Source: Thamnidium elegans (taxonomy: Eukaryota > Mucoromycota > Mucoromycetes > Mucorales > Mucoraceae). From it: 64,000 nt of DNA. Each line of letters begins with the position of its first letter. Within the stretch, counting starts at the first letter, position 1. Where the stretch lies: contig JAIXMG010000030.1 of the NCBI GenBank assembly GCA_025201345.1, positions 1 to 64,000 on the forward strand, read 5' to 3'. Below are positions 46,171 to 58,291 of this stretch, piece by piece. The position numbers and the translations under genes were made by a program. The notes under the pieces were generated by a model. The model had not been told where the DNA came from. It saw only the letters and a list, made by a program, of their open reading frames with translations, and searched no databases.

Positions 46171-47433
46171 TTACAACTTGGGACGACGATTAGCACGCTC
46201 ATACTGGTTAATCCATTTAACATGCACACCAAGTTCTGAAGCGGCACGATTCGTCCAAGCAGGATCACGTAAATGTTCACGACCCACCAAGATAAAATCA
46301 GCTTCCTCCTTTTGTAAGATTTCTTCAGCCTCCTTTGGTTCTGTAATGATACCTACAGCTCCAGTTGCAATATTGGCTTTATGCTTAATAGCGTTTGAAA
46401 GTGGGACCTGATAAAGTTTACCGACGGGGTATTTTACGTTGGGAAGGTTACCTCCAGAAGATACGTCGATCACGTCTACACCTATTTCTTTTAAAGCCTT
46501 GGCGTATTCAATTGATTGATAGACATCCCATCCTGTTTCATCGTGACCCAAGATTTCAGGGTTCTCGAAATCAGTACCGGATAAACGAACCCAAAGAGGC
46601 TTTTCTTGAGGCCAAACATTACGAACAGCTCGTGCGACTTCAAGAGGGAAACGAAGTCTGTTTTCTAATGAACCGCCGTACTGGTCTGTACGCTTATTAG
46701 AGTTACCGGATAAAAAGTTATGTAACAAGTAACTAAAAAAAAAAAAAAAATAGAAAGTTAGAATATAACACGCACAAAAGAATCGTGTTATACTTTACCC
46801 GTGAGCACTATGGATTTCAAGAACGTCAATACCTGCTTTATTTGCTCGAATTGCAGCATCTGCCCATTTCTGAACAAGGTCTTTTAATTCGGAGATAGAT
46901 AATGCGTTAGGGTTAGCATGTATTTCATCAAAAGCTAATTCGGAGGGACCAACTACATCAGTAGGCCAACCTCCTTCTTGTTCAGACAGGTTATGGTATC
47001 CACCAGGCATCCAGCTAGTTCCCATATTGGCTTTACGACCTGCGTGAGCAATTTGAATAGCAGCAACGGTTCCTTGAGATTTCAGTACGTTTACAACTCG
47101 TCGAAGAGGCGCAATATGATCGTCGGACCAGATACCGGAATCGTGGGCGGAAATTCTTCCTCGGGCCTCTACTGCAGTTGCTTCGATAATAACCATAGCA
47201 GGTCTCTTTAAAGCAAAGGAACCGTAGTGAGCAACATGATAATCATTTAAAAAGCCATCGGTAGAGCTGTACATACACATTGGTGGTACAACGATACGAT
47301 TACGAAATGTAACTGATTTACACGTAATTGGAGTAAATAACTTGGGAGTTTCCTCGGTAGAGATACTATTAATTTCTGCAGGTACATTAGCGCCTTGAGG
47401 TTGAACGCTTTGGAATAAATAATTAGATGACAT
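46171..47433 (-). CDS. YqjM-type old yellow enzyme (NADPH dehydrogenase / ene-reductase)
   Basis: Two exons, 47433-46799 and 46732-46171, about 398 aa. A TIM-barrel flavoprotein that reduces activated C=C bonds with NADPH. Visible family signatures are FRNRIVVPPMCMYSSTDG, with the Cys that marks the YqjM-like class; IQIAHAGRKANMG; DVLEIHSAHGYLLHNFLSG, split by the intron, with the catalytic His pair; and RTDQYGGSLENRLRFPLEV. The C-terminal FMN phosphate site is ATGAVGIITEPKEAEEIL and FILVGREHLRDP. Length matches the class. The physiological substrate is unknown in fungi; stress detoxification is the usual suggestion. Confidence 0.9.
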
Positions 47434-47532
47434 TTTTTTTTAAAAAATATATATATATATAAAAGAAGAGATAGATGTATTTATTTTTTAAAAAAAAAAC
47501 GTATTTTTATATGTTTGCTGTCCCTTATTTGA

Positions 47533-47865
47533 TTAATAATTAAACAAAACTGTCACATATCGTTCGATTTGTGTTACTAAGCTAAGGGCTAAACAGCACC
47601 TGCATTTTGAACTAAATACCTTGTTTTCTTTGGTGATGTCTTGACTTTGCACTTTTGAAGAAATGCCTTTTGATTCTATCCCAACTTTCTTCTGCAAACG
47701 ACGATAATTGGCTAATTCAATTGTCATTGGCCAAATCGATGATGCCTGAAAGACCAGCTGTCCTACAATGGTAGCTATATCTTTTAATTCACTAATATTT
47801 TTTAGATCCACTCTTGAAATAGATGATATAGGGTTATCATTATTTGAAGATTGTTTGAAACACAT
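47533..47865 (-). CDS. Small hypothetical protein, 110 aa
   Basis: Minus ORF from ATG 47865: MCFKQSSNNDNPISSISRVD, then LKNISELKDIATIVGQLVFQ, ASSIWPMTIELANYRRLQKK and a CRCC near the C-terminus. Composition is coding-like with an amphipathic helix. No known domain. It could be a remnant of one of the dispersed families seen elsewhere here. Confidence 0.35.
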   Translation of the reverse strand: MCFKQSSNNDNPISSISRVDLKNISELKDIATIVGQLVFQASSIWPMTIELANYRRLQKKVGIESKGISSKVQSQDITKENKVFSSKCRCCLALSLVTQIERYVTVLFNY

Positions 47866-48219
47866 GCTGTTGTTCGAGTTTTTATTTACAACAATGGCAC
47901 ATACTGAGCTATCTTCGCTTAAGTGCTTTTCCTGTACGTGCTCAATTAGTTCTATTATATGTACATGCTATTAAAGCTTCACTTTAAAAAAAAATACGCC
48001 ACACTTTTTTTGAACGTGTAGATAGAACGTGTATCAAGAATTCCTCAAAAAATTCGCGTTTTTTTTTTACAGGCTGTAAGATAACCTCTTCGCCAAACAG
48101 ACTTCAAAAATATCTGACCAATTAAATTTAAGTACTTGAGTAAAATTAAAAAGACTGGTTCTTTGGGTAAAAAGCATTTTTTTTTTCTTCGTTATTTTCT
48201 ATTCTAAAAGAGTGTTATA
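47866..48219. other. Upstream region of RPB9
   Basis: About 350 bp, AT-rich with T-runs; no coding sequence recognised. It presumably contains the RPB9 promoter. Confidence 0.35.
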
Positions 48220-48790
48220 ATGGCTACATTTAAATATTGCTTAGATTGGTACTTTACTTTCTTAATAAAAAAAAAGGGCATGGACTCAAGAAGACCATTG
48301 TATTAAATTATTATTATTATTTTTTGTATATAGTAATAACTTGTTATACCCAAGAGAAGAAAAATCTTCTAGAAGGTTAATGTTTGCTTGTAGAAATTGT
48401 CAATATGAAGAAGAAGCAGAGAATGTTTGTGTTTATCGTCATGAGATTGTACATGCACCTTCGTACGCATATTTAATTTACCTGTTCGTGTTTTATTCTT
48501 CTTTCTAACTTGTATTTTTTTTTTTTTTTAGTGAACAAACCATGATGTTGGCCGATTTGAGTACTGATCCTACTCTTGTAAGTGTGGAAAATACATTATA
48601 GATTCGATCTAGTTTGTACTTACTATTTTTTTTAAAAAAAAAAAAATAGCCTCGCGCTAATGTGCAATGTGCTCGTTGTGGTAATCCAGAGGCAGTATTC
48701 TTTCAATCTTCTTCTCGACGTGCCGATGCAAAGATGGCACTCTTTTATGTTTGTGGTAGCAAAAGTTGTGGTTATCGATGGACTGAATAA
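48220..48790 (+). CDS. RPB9: RNA polymerase II subunit Rpb9
   Basis: Four exons: 48220-48248, 48334-48462, 48532-48577 and 48650-48790, about 114 aa. The first zinc ribbon is [19 protein letters not shown] followed by [14 protein letters not shown]. The C-terminal TFIIS-like ribbon is [20 protein letters not shown] then [14 protein letters not shown], retaining both CxxC-type pairs. Length and motifs match yeast Rpb9 (122 aa), which affects start-site choice and fidelity. The first exon is only 29 nt and splits the Cys codon of the first zinc finger. The long first intron (85 nt) lacks a strong polypyrimidine tract. Introns 2 and 3 carry T/A runs. Confidence 0.95.
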
Positions 48791-49042
48791 AAAAAAATTT
48801 GAATTGGAAAACGTATCTGTAAAAAAAAAAATAACTTTAAAAAAATAAAATAAAAAGAGACTTGTATAAAATAACATCATGATGTAATCAAACAGGTGAT
48901 GGATACAAAATATGTTTTAGACATAAAAGAGTCTGCACTCGAAAAAAATAAATAAAAAATAAAAAAAAATACTTACGACCGGCCCTATTGTTTATTTATT
49001 TATTTTTCCTCTCTTTCTTATATTTTTTTTTAAAAAATAACA

Positions 49043-49573
49043 ATGCAAACAGCATTACGTTCAACACCCATGGCTTTCCGTCAACTCTGTAAAACAAGTT
49101 TAAATCTCGGTCGTCAAGTTACTGCCACTAGACAACTTCACGTTCAGGTACATACTGCCTTGGCCATGTCTGCCAACAAAAAATTAAAGTAAAATGACCT
49201 AAAATATACCAGACTTGAAGAAAAGAAAAGAAACAATTAATCGTTTTTTTTTTGTTTTTGTTTGTATAGTACCAATAATTGGATGCAAACTAGATTTTAT
49301 GGTAAATATTAGTAAATAAGCGATTATTATTATTATATATATCTCTTCTCTTTCTCTCTCCTCACAAGGGGTTAAAATGTGACATGTCCCTTTTGGATTT
49401 TATATTATATACTGGGATTTTGCGGGGAGATTTTTTAATATTAAAAAAAAAAAAAAAAAAAAATTGGAAGTAACACATACTAAATCTATTTGATCTGCAT
49501 TATTAGCTGATAAGGTTGTTCAAGTTCCTCAAATGGCTGAATCTATTTCCGAAGGCACATTAAAACAATGGGT

Positions 49574-49613
<40 letters not shown>

Positions 49614-50708
49614 CAATTTTTTAACCTTTGTACTGTAATAGATGTTGGTGATTTTGTTAGACAAGATGATGAAGTTGCAACTATCGAAACTGATAAAATC
49701 GATGTCACTGTAAACTCACCTGCTTCAGGTACCATTGTTGAGATCTATGCTCAAGAAGAAGATAACGTTTCTGTTGGTGCCGACTTTTTCAAATTGGAGC
49801 TTGGAGATGAACCCAAAGAAGGTTCTGCTCCTGCTGCCAAGAAGGAAGAAAAGGTTGAAACTGCTGAAAAGCCTGTAGAGACCAAGAAGGAAGAAGCCCC
49901 CAAGGCTGCTGCTCCTGCCGCTGCTGCTCCTGCCGCTCCTAAGGCCGCTGCTCCTGCTGAAAAGAAGCCCGTTGCTGCCACTTCTGAGCAAGAAAGTCCT
50001 TACGGTAGCCGTAGTGAAAAGCGTGTCAAGATGAACCGTATGCGTCTTAGAATTGCTGAACGTCTTAAGCAATCTCAAGATACTGCTGCTTCATTAACCA
50101 CATTCAATGAAGTTGATATGACCAACTTGATGAGTCTTCGTTCTGAATATAAGGATGCTGTCCTCAAGAAGCACGGTGTCAAGTTTGGTTTTATGTCTGC
50201 TTTCGTTAAGGCCTCTGCTTGTGCTTTAACTGATTTCCCTGCAGTCAATGCCTCTATCGACGGTAATGAAATTGTGTACCATGACTTTGTTGATTTAAGT
50301 GTTGCCGTTTCTACACCCAAGGGTTTAGTTACACCTGTTCTCCGTAACGTTGAAGATATGGACTACTTGAAGATTGAACAAACTGTTGCCGAGCTTGGTA
50401 AGAAGGCTCGTGATAACAAGATCACTATTGAAGATATGGCTGGTGGAACTTTCACTATCTCTAACGGTGGTGTGTTTGGTTCTTTAATGGGTACACCTAT
50501 TATTAATTTACCTCAAACTGCCATTCTTGGTATGCATGGTATTAAGGAAAGACCTGTTGCTGTCAACGGTCAAGTTGAAATTCGTCCCATGATGTATATT
50601 GCTTTAACTTACGATCATAGATTAGTTGATGGTCGTGAAGCTGTTCAATTCTTGGTTAGAATCAAGGAATTAGTAGAAGATCCTAGAAGATTACTTTTAA
50701 ACATTTAA
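49043..50708 (+). CDS. KGD2: 2-oxoglutarate dehydrogenase E2, dihydrolipoyl succinyltransferase
   Basis: Several exons from ATG 49043 to TAA 50706-50708. An Arg/Ser-rich mitochondrial presequence ([20 protein letters not shown]) is followed by an [16 protein letters not shown] junction, likely where the mature protein begins. The lipoyl domain carries [15 protein letters not shown] with the lipoylated Lys. An Ala/Pro/Lys linker follows ([20 protein letters not shown]). The catalytic domain has [20 protein letters not shown] and the active-site [16 protein letters not shown]. As in other fungal and animal OGDC E2s, no peripheral subunit-binding domain is obvious. It transfers succinyl groups to CoA in the TCA cycle. 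One intron holds about 30 consecutive A. Confidence 0.95.
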
Positions 50709-50867
50709 ATTTAGAAAATAAAATAATTATTCCTCTTTTAGTAGTGTGTAATTTATATGCATAAATTTTAAAACAAGCTATTCTTGTTTTTTTTCTTTTT
50801 TTGTTTTTTTTTGTTTTATTAGTGTAGATTACAATATGACTTTGGGGGGGGATTCTTTAACAATGAT

Positions 50868-53800
50868 TTAGTATCTGCTGCTGGGCATACTACGCTTCTT
50901 GTGTCTTTGAGCTTCGGCGTGTTGAATATGCTTAAAGCCATTGATTAAGTCATCTACTTGAGGGTATGATACATCACGTAACCGATAACCATCAGGTAAT
51001 ACTCGAACAACCTATACAAATAAAAAAAGTTAAAAAAAAACACAAATCACATGGTATAAACATTTCCCCCTCACTTACCCATCGCATTGGTGGACCACGA
51101 AGACTTAATTTAAAACCTAAATCAAAGTAACCAGGTTTTTCACTTTGACAGAATCCATAAGCTGACATTTTAGGATTTGCTTGAGTTAAATCAGTCAAGT
51201 ACTTGTTTAAGTTATCAATACCGCCGGGATGATACTTTGGATGAGCCATTAATTCCTCTACCTTACGAGCAACTGCTTCGACATAGGTAACGATCAATTC
51301 ATCTAAATCTTCAAATATTTGATTACCGATCTTGAGACGTGCAGGAGCATTTGGATCACTCTTGTTTTTAATTTCAACAACGTCTACATGTTGATATACA
51401 TCTTCGTCTACCTTCCACGTAATCGCAATATGGTCGTAGCCGTGAGAGGAAGGACGAATGACCAAGTCGCCACGTTGACGTGTAGATAAATATTCTTCGG
51501 CTTCTCTATGGTTGAACGATCTGAATAAAGGATGTTTGATAATACGCTTAGAACGAGCTTGCTTACGACGGCTAGCACGATGTTGTTCGTATTCTTTGGT
51601 CTCTGAAAGACGATCATAGTAAGTGTCTTCAGGTAATCTACGCAACTGATAATCGGAACCAGGTTTGGTATCTGAGGCCTTACATGATAAGTCCACCATA
51701 AACTTTTCACGATCAATACGAAGTACTTTACAGTTAATGGTTTGACCCACTTGTAAAACATCGCTTACGTTCATAATGCGATCATCAGAGGCGTTATCGA
51801 TATAGATCATACCTTCTAAACCAGAATCAAGTACACAGTTGGCAATTTTACCACGCACAGCAACGACCATGGCAGGGATAATGTATCCTTCACTAAGTGT
51901 TTGACGTGTTTCACCAGTCACCTTGATAAAGGTTTCTTCGGAGGTAGGACGGCTGTAACGATGACGACGGTCGTGATAAGGACCTTGAAGTTCCAACTTG
52001 ATATGCTCCAAGATTTGACGCTTTGGCGCATTATATTGTCGACGTAATACAACAGCATAATCATCCAAAATCAAATCGTTTAATTTATCGGGGTATTCTT
52101 TAATGACACGAGTGACCACAGCTACCTTGGATGCATAGTCGTCCATTTCATCTTCGTCGATTTCAAGTGCATCAGCAGCCATCTTACGAGCCAAATCATA
52201 ATCTTGAGGATGGATACGTGTATCGTCCAAGATATCAGCACCGTCAATGTCACGAATACGAAGGTAACTAGCACAGTTCATAAATGTGTTGGCAGGAGTT
52301 AACTTACGGAGGACAAGAGCAGTACGACTTTCAAGTTCACCTGTTGCTTCAATCTTCTTTAATATGCTTTGAGATTTACGGGGACCAAAACCACAAATGT
52401 ATTGAAGTGAGCTGGCCAAGTAAGGACTTTGAATGGCAGCATTGATATCAAAACCTAAATCGTTGACGACGCTAATTAAAGCGCGCTCCAGGTAGAAGTA
52501 GAGGGTATCTTCAGGCACTAAATATTGAAGATCGTGATGATGAATAGCTAATAAATCTCTGCCGAGGCCGACGTACTCCAAGACGGGACTTTGCAATCTA
52601 CGGGCAAGAGAGATACAGTAACGCATGGTTTCAGGGTGATCAGGAAATTCTTCTTGGGCACGACGAGAGTTTTTATAAAGACGAGATGCTTCATCGTCTA
52701 CAACGACCATATCCATTCTTGAAATACCGTTGTGTTCATTGGACTGATTGATTTCACTCAACATGGTTTGCATATGTTTGATCACACGACGTGTATCAGC
52801 ATTGTAACCAGCAACACCGAGAACATTTGCCTTTTTTGATTTAATAAAATCAGACATCTCCTTCCAATGGCGCTCATCTTTTAAGTTGGGAACTTCGATT
52901 TGATCAAGTACTTTACCACGTTGATTGACAAATACGGCAACAATAGGGTCTTTATTGGTACCGCTGCCAGAGGACACAGTAACAACACGAGGTAAGGGAC
53001 TCTTGAAATGCGATTCAGGGCCGCGAAAGGGGCCAACGTTAATCTTGTTATAGAGGTTGGTAAAGGAGGCTTGACAAATCGCCTCCTGAGCTTCCACACG
53101 TAACTTCTCTCGCACGTATTTACTCATCAATGGCATCAATTGTTCCTTAAGTGCTTGTTCAATAATCTCTTTGCGTTGGTCGTTCCATTGTTGAACTGAA
53201 TCACTGAATCCATCAGAAATGTAAAACTCGGCAATTCGGTTGAACCATGCAGGATAATCATCAATGCTGATTGTAATGGTTAACAGGTTATCGCTTTCTC
53301 CTTTAAGAATATGTAAAAATTGGCCGTCGTTAAAAGCACTGACTGGCTTTTCGTTTAAGAACTTGAATGGGCGCATAGGATGGAGCTCGTCAATGACAGT
53401 GTAGCCCTTTTCGGTAGGCTTGACAGTGACAGTAGCATATAATTCCCAGTCTTTACGCATTGCCTTTCTTACTTGAGGATCATAAGACATTTCTTGTGCA
53501 AGAACTGAACGTACGGCTTTTAATACTCTGACGGGATCAGAGAAATTAGAGTCAAGATACATCTCTGCTTCGACAATAGGGTCTACGGTGAGATCTTCAG
53601 GGAAATGACGACGGTTGCCTTCCATGTAATTGGCGCCGAATTGCTTTGCAGTGATACCGAATTTAGGTAAGAATTCACCGATTCTGGATTTTTGACTTAA
53701 TTCAAATAGAGACTTGTTCATAGGACGTTTAGGTCCTCGGGTTTGTTGCTGCATAATATTGATCTTTTCAGAGAAGTTGAGGTTGATGTAATCAGTTAAA

Positions 53801-55364
53801 TCAGCAATTTCCTCGACTTTTTCAACACGGGACATGAGGGTGTTGATGTACTCATCATGAATATGGCATTTAGCAAGGAAATCTTGTAATGCGTTGCGAC
53901 GATCAATAAAACTATGGTATTTGAAATCTAAATCATAAATTTCCCAAAGATCCTTCTCCGTTAAAATCTCTTTGCTGGTTCCGGTGGCACGATCTACCTC
54001 TGTGAAGAAATCACGACGGTGGTCTTTGATATGAGGCACTTCAAGGAACTCACGTGTAAAGAAACTGACGACATAGGTCACAGCGGAAGTAAATTGTTCT
54101 GCAGGGTGTTCTTGACCACGCGTACGAGCCATAATGCGAGCAATCCAAGCACCTTCTTCTTGCACTTGTTCATTGGAAGCTTGTTCAAATGTTTTTTTGA
54201 CACCTTCGTAACGCATTTGTAAACGTTCAGGGACATCACGTAACCTGATCTCTTCATCCTCTTCAGTCATCATACGCTCAGCAAGTTCACTGGGTTCGAA
54301 AATATCAGCGAGTTGAGGTTCCCGGTCTCTGGTTGCTTCAGATTCCTCGTCTTCATACTGAGCCCACGCATAATCTCCACCGTCGCCAAAGATATCGTAC
54401 ATGTCAACAAGAACATCTTCGCTGATGCCTTCAGGTAAGATGCTGAGCATGTCTTTACTGGCTTTTCCTCTTCCGCCACGACGTGCGTCTTCATAACGAG
54501 GTTGAGCTCGCTCGCCCAATACTTCATTTAAATCATCGTCATCCTCATCCTCGTCGGCAATGAAATCTCCCATATCGTCGTATGCATCACGTTGACGGTA
54601 ACGAGCTCTGCCATCATCGTATTCGGTCTCGTAGTCGTCACGACGGCGGTTGGTGTCACGAATAGGAGCGTCTTGAGCTTCCATGTCGTCTACTTGATCA
54701 TCGTCGTCAGAGAAAATATTGTCAACTCCTTTTGATTCATCGCGCGAAATTTCCTCACGGCCACGTTTAAGACGTTTTAATTTAGGCTATTTGGATTATT
54801 AAAATTATAGTTGTGTGTCAATAAAGGTTGAAGGTTAAGCAGGGGAGTATACTTACACCTGTAGTACGGCTTAATTTAATACCAGTGTTTTCTTCCAACA
54901 AGTCTAAATCTTCTTCATCTAAATCGTCATCGTCTATTTTTTTTTAAAAAAAAAAAAAAAAAAAAAAAGTTAGTTTGAAAGCCTTTTTTTTTTTTTTTTA
55001 CGTGTTTTTATATGTGTGGTCTATACTTTACAGTCTTCGACCTTCTTTCTCTTTTTACGACGAACAGCTACTTGGTCATCAGCGTCAGATTCCTCATCGT
55101 CAACAATAAAACCTTCAGCAACCTATAAATATCGTTTAGTATTTTATCTTTTCGATATAATTTTTTATTTTTTATTTTTACTTTTCTAGCTTCTTCTTCG
55201 TCTTCATCTTCTTCTTCTTCATCGTCGTCGTCGTCACTTCCAACACCGGCAGTCTTATGACCATACCCAATCTCTTCTCCTTCTTCGTCAGAGTTTTGGG
55301 CTATGCTGTTGGTTTCGTCCTGATCTCCATATAAATTGGAATCTTCGTCGTCACTTCTAGACAT
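50868..55364 (-). CDS. SPT6: Transcription elongation factor / histone chaperone Spt6
   Basis: From ATG 55364 (MSRSDDEDSNLYGDQDETNS) to TAA 50868-50870. A large exon (about 54786-51079) is flanked by small ones, for a product of about 1.4 thousand residues. In order: a very acidic disordered N-terminus (DDDDDEEEEDEDEEEARK); DLLEENTGIKL; helix-turn-helix and YqgF-like RNase H fold (DPIVAVFVNQRGKVLDQIEV); an HhH motif (ICGFGPRKSQSILKKIEATG); an S1 domain (IIPAMVVAVRGKIANCVLDS); and tandem SH2 domains (HPLFRSFNHREAEEYLSTRQ; GDLVIRPSSHGYDHIAITWK). These bind phosphorylated Rpb1. Spt6 reassembles nucleosomes behind RNA polymerase II. The C-terminal exon ends HKKRSMPSSRY*. Confidence 0.95.
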
Positions 55365-56100
55365 TTTTTTTTTATTTTGCTATTTGAATGGCTTCTGCTT
55401 AATGTTAAGATATTGCTTTTTAAGAACGGGGTTTTTATGAACAACTTACCAAATTACAAAGAGTAAAAAAAAAAATATGTTATGTATAGAAGAGATCACT
55501 TGTGAAAAAAAAAAAAAAAAAATATGCTCTGTGTGGCCGACGTCAACAAAAAATTATGATACAATGCACAGTCACTTTTTTTCCGCCAAACTTTTTTAAA
55601 TTGTGTTCTCTAAATTACGAGATCTTTATAATCTAGATTTTTTCCTCCCTGCGTGTATTAGAGGAGGTGAAGGAGGAGGCGGAAAAAAAAAGATTTGTTA
55701 GGTTTGTAAAAAAAAGTCATGATATCCGCCATTCTCTCCCTCCATTTTTACACAAACGTTTCTTCCACCATATCCCATGTTTAAGATTAGAAAACACAGC
55801 AAAATATATTAAAAAAAAAGGGGGGGAATTCTTGGTACACGCTTAGGCAAAAAAGAAAAAAAAGTAACGTATTCTTGCATGAAACAAGTTGGAACAACAT
55901 TTTTTGTGTGTTAAAATAAGCTGTACAATTAAATAGATCGCATGAACAAATAGGCTCGCCTATTTTATTGATAAGTACTTATAATACCCATCTAATGTAT
56001 GATTCTGAAGAGCTCCTAAATTCAAACAAAGATACCTGATTTTAATGATACAAGAGATTTTCCTTCAAAGATCTATTACTTATACCACCTCACACTTTTA
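55365..56100. other. Intergenic upstream of SPT6
   Basis: About 735 bp with A- and T-runs and a G7 stretch near 55820. No coding sequence. It should include the SPT6 promoter. Confidence 0.4.
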
Positions 56101-56109
56101 GAGGTGTTT

Positions 56110-56984
56110 GAAAATTGAAAAAAAGTATTGAAGTCACAATTTGGGGTAAAAGTCCTTTGCAAGTCTTCTATAGCACGGCTTCTAACTGGTGAGATTACCA
56201 CACGTTCTGGCGGCCACGCGTGTCTAAAGATGAGTAGTGCGGTACCGTATGAATAGGCGCATTGTCCATTGTGATATACTTTAGTTCAGAAAAACAATCT
56301 ATTTCATCTAAGATTTTTTCAAGAAACTTCATGTAATGACTAGTGATAGTGCACCAGGTCAAACCAAGTTAATTTTGATTCGTTTTGAGTGTTCTTCTGT
56401 GAGATTACGAAGGTACATAGAAAAAACAAACTTTGCCGAGACAGCACCTAATACAATGTGAGAAACAGCCCTTGTCAGCTTTTTTAAAGGAAAGATTACA
56501 CTCGGTTTTCAGAAAGTTAAGGACTGTACTCTTTTTCACGTTAAGGTCAGAGAATTTTTGAGTGAGAGAGTCCATCGAATCAACTACTCGTGTTTGTGTA
56601 TAGTCGCCGTAAAAGTTCAGAAGATGAAGCTTGTGATTAGCGTCTAATTGTGGTTTTGCTCTATTAACCAAATTGGTCTTCCAGTCTTTGTCCTCCTTAA
56701 GTTTTTTTAGCCCATTTTTGTGCTGTTCGCTCGTTTATGTCGCCCAGATTTAGCATCATTAAGTAGCTTAACTCTATTACAGTACACAAACAACACATTT
56801 GAGTATTTATGATACACCTTGATCTGCTTTTTAACTACAACTATAACTTCCTCTTGCTTTTCGCAATATTCTCTAATAGGGTCAAAGTCTTTAAATGAAA
56901 AGGAGTGACTTCTTTATCCCAGTCTATAGCATTATTTCCTTGCTCATCAACTATTTTACCTTGGTCGTCTTCATAGGTAGTCAT
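56110..56984 (-). pseudogene. Decayed Tc1/mariner transposase
   Basis: On the minus strand an N-terminal piece starts at ATG 56984 (MTTYEDDQGKIVDEQGNNAI) and soon hits a stop. A second piece reads AKPQLDANHKLHLLNFYGDY, then a helix-turn-helix-like LNVKKSTVLNFLKTECNLSF. After further breaks, LKYITMDNAPIHTVPHYSSL appears near 56250. This carries the MDNAPIH signature of the second catalytic Asp in mariner DDE transposases. The frame changes between pieces and the first catalytic Asp region is missing or unreadable. The segment is therefore a dead element. It is on the opposite strand from the 14-kb relic and covers different parts of the protein. Confidence 0.65.
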
Positions 56985-57245
56985 CTTATCAAAAGAAACC
57001 GCCTTTTGAAAAAATTAAAATCGCCCTTTGGCGTAAAATAAATAATTATTTTCTTTTGTAGGGAAGCAATAAGAGATTGCTTCAGATGTTTTATTACGTC
57101 TCAGGGACGGAAAATAAATAATTATAAATATATATAAAGATAAAAAGAGGCGAAATTTATATTATGTACAGTTAAGGGAAAAAAAGGAGGAAGAGAGGGT
57201 ATTAAATAAATATGTAAACAGATAAAATAAAATAAAAAGAGAGAA

Positions 57246-57626
57246 TTAAACTGCACAACGTGGAGTTAAACTTAATCTAACGGTACGCTGTGGTTGATCA
57301 AATATCAATAATTCTAATTCTTTTGCTTTAGGAGATTGCGGATCCTCTTGTGGATCTTCTTCTAATTGATGTGCTATATCAATTGAACGAGAAGATGAAG
57401 ATGAAACTAAAGAAGATGAAGATGAACCTCTTCTTTTCCAAAGAAAGGATAATGATGAAACAGATACAACTTGATGACGACGGTTGTTTAACGTATTTAG
57501 GTTATCTTCTGTCACCGGTCTACTCGTATTTTCTGTAGAACTAGACATTCTACGGGCTTTACTGTATGTTGCTGTAGTATTAAGAAACAGTTGTTCTTCT
57601 TCGCTTAAGTAAGGAACATGAGACAT
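57246..57626 (-). CDS. Hypothetical Ser-rich protein, about 126 aa
   Basis: ORF from ATG 57626 (MSHVPYLSEEEQLFLNTTAT) ending SLTPRCAV*. An acidic N-terminal helix is followed by a poly-Ser segment (RRGSSSSSLVSSSSSRS), an acidic QLEEDPQEDPQSP and a C-terminal LIFDQPQRTVRLSL. No membrane segment or domain is visible. The clean ATG context after an A-rich leader and the non-random composition support a real gene. Function unknown. Confidence 0.55.
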   Translation of the reverse strand: MSHVPYLSEEEQLFLNTTATYSKARRMSSSTENTSRPVTEDNLNTLNNRRHQVVSVSSLSFLWKRRGSSSSSLVSSSSSRSIDIAHQLEEDPQEDPQSPKAKELELLIFDQPQRTVRLSLTPRCAV

Positions 57627-58291
57627 TTTTTTGTGATAATAATAATAATAAAGGGAAAAAAAAAAAAAAGAGAAAAAAAGTTTTAGATTCACTTTATATG
57701 CGCATTAGGGCGCGTGGTTTTAAAGTTTATCCGAAAGTGAAGTTAGAATGACGAAACCTGTAATTTTTTCTGCCAATACCTAATCTCCTAATAATGTGTT
57801 TGTGTGTCCACCCAAAAAAAAACTCCCCTTTTTATTCAAATCTCCTTTTTTCTTTTTATTACCTATTCCCTGGGTAAACTAGGATTATTCCAGTATATAT
57901 ATTTACCTTTTTTTTTCTGTTGTCTAGACTATTACATGTAAACACACATATTTGTTTACTGCATATTTCACTTTACGTACATGATACGTTTATTTTATTT
58001 ATGCTTTTTCATATTACTAAACTAGAAACAAATTCAATAACATGCTTTTTTTTTTTTATGTTTCTCTTTTTTTTTTTTGAGATTCAATTTAACCCTTGAT
58101 TAATATGCGAAACTAAAGTAACAATAAAGAAGATGAGGCAGATCATTTTATCATAACATATGCATCCAATAAAAGGCCCTTACTTTTACAATGTAAACAG
58201 TGCAGGGAGAAGCATGAATTATGTATATTTTATTTTTTATTATTATTCAATAGTGTCAACATAGACGATAAGTTTATTATTATATTATTTT
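57627..58291. other. Intergenic, T-run rich
   Basis: About 665 bp between the Ser-rich gene and the PPxY membrane protein gene. Multiple T8-T12 runs; no coding or RNA feature recognised. Confidence 0.35.

Noticed and set aside
49725..50078. Ser/Leu- and Ala-rich antisense ORFs over KGD2
   Set aside because: They are reverse-frame shadows of the Ala/Pro/Lys linker and codon-biased exon. KGD2 on the plus strand is unmistakable.
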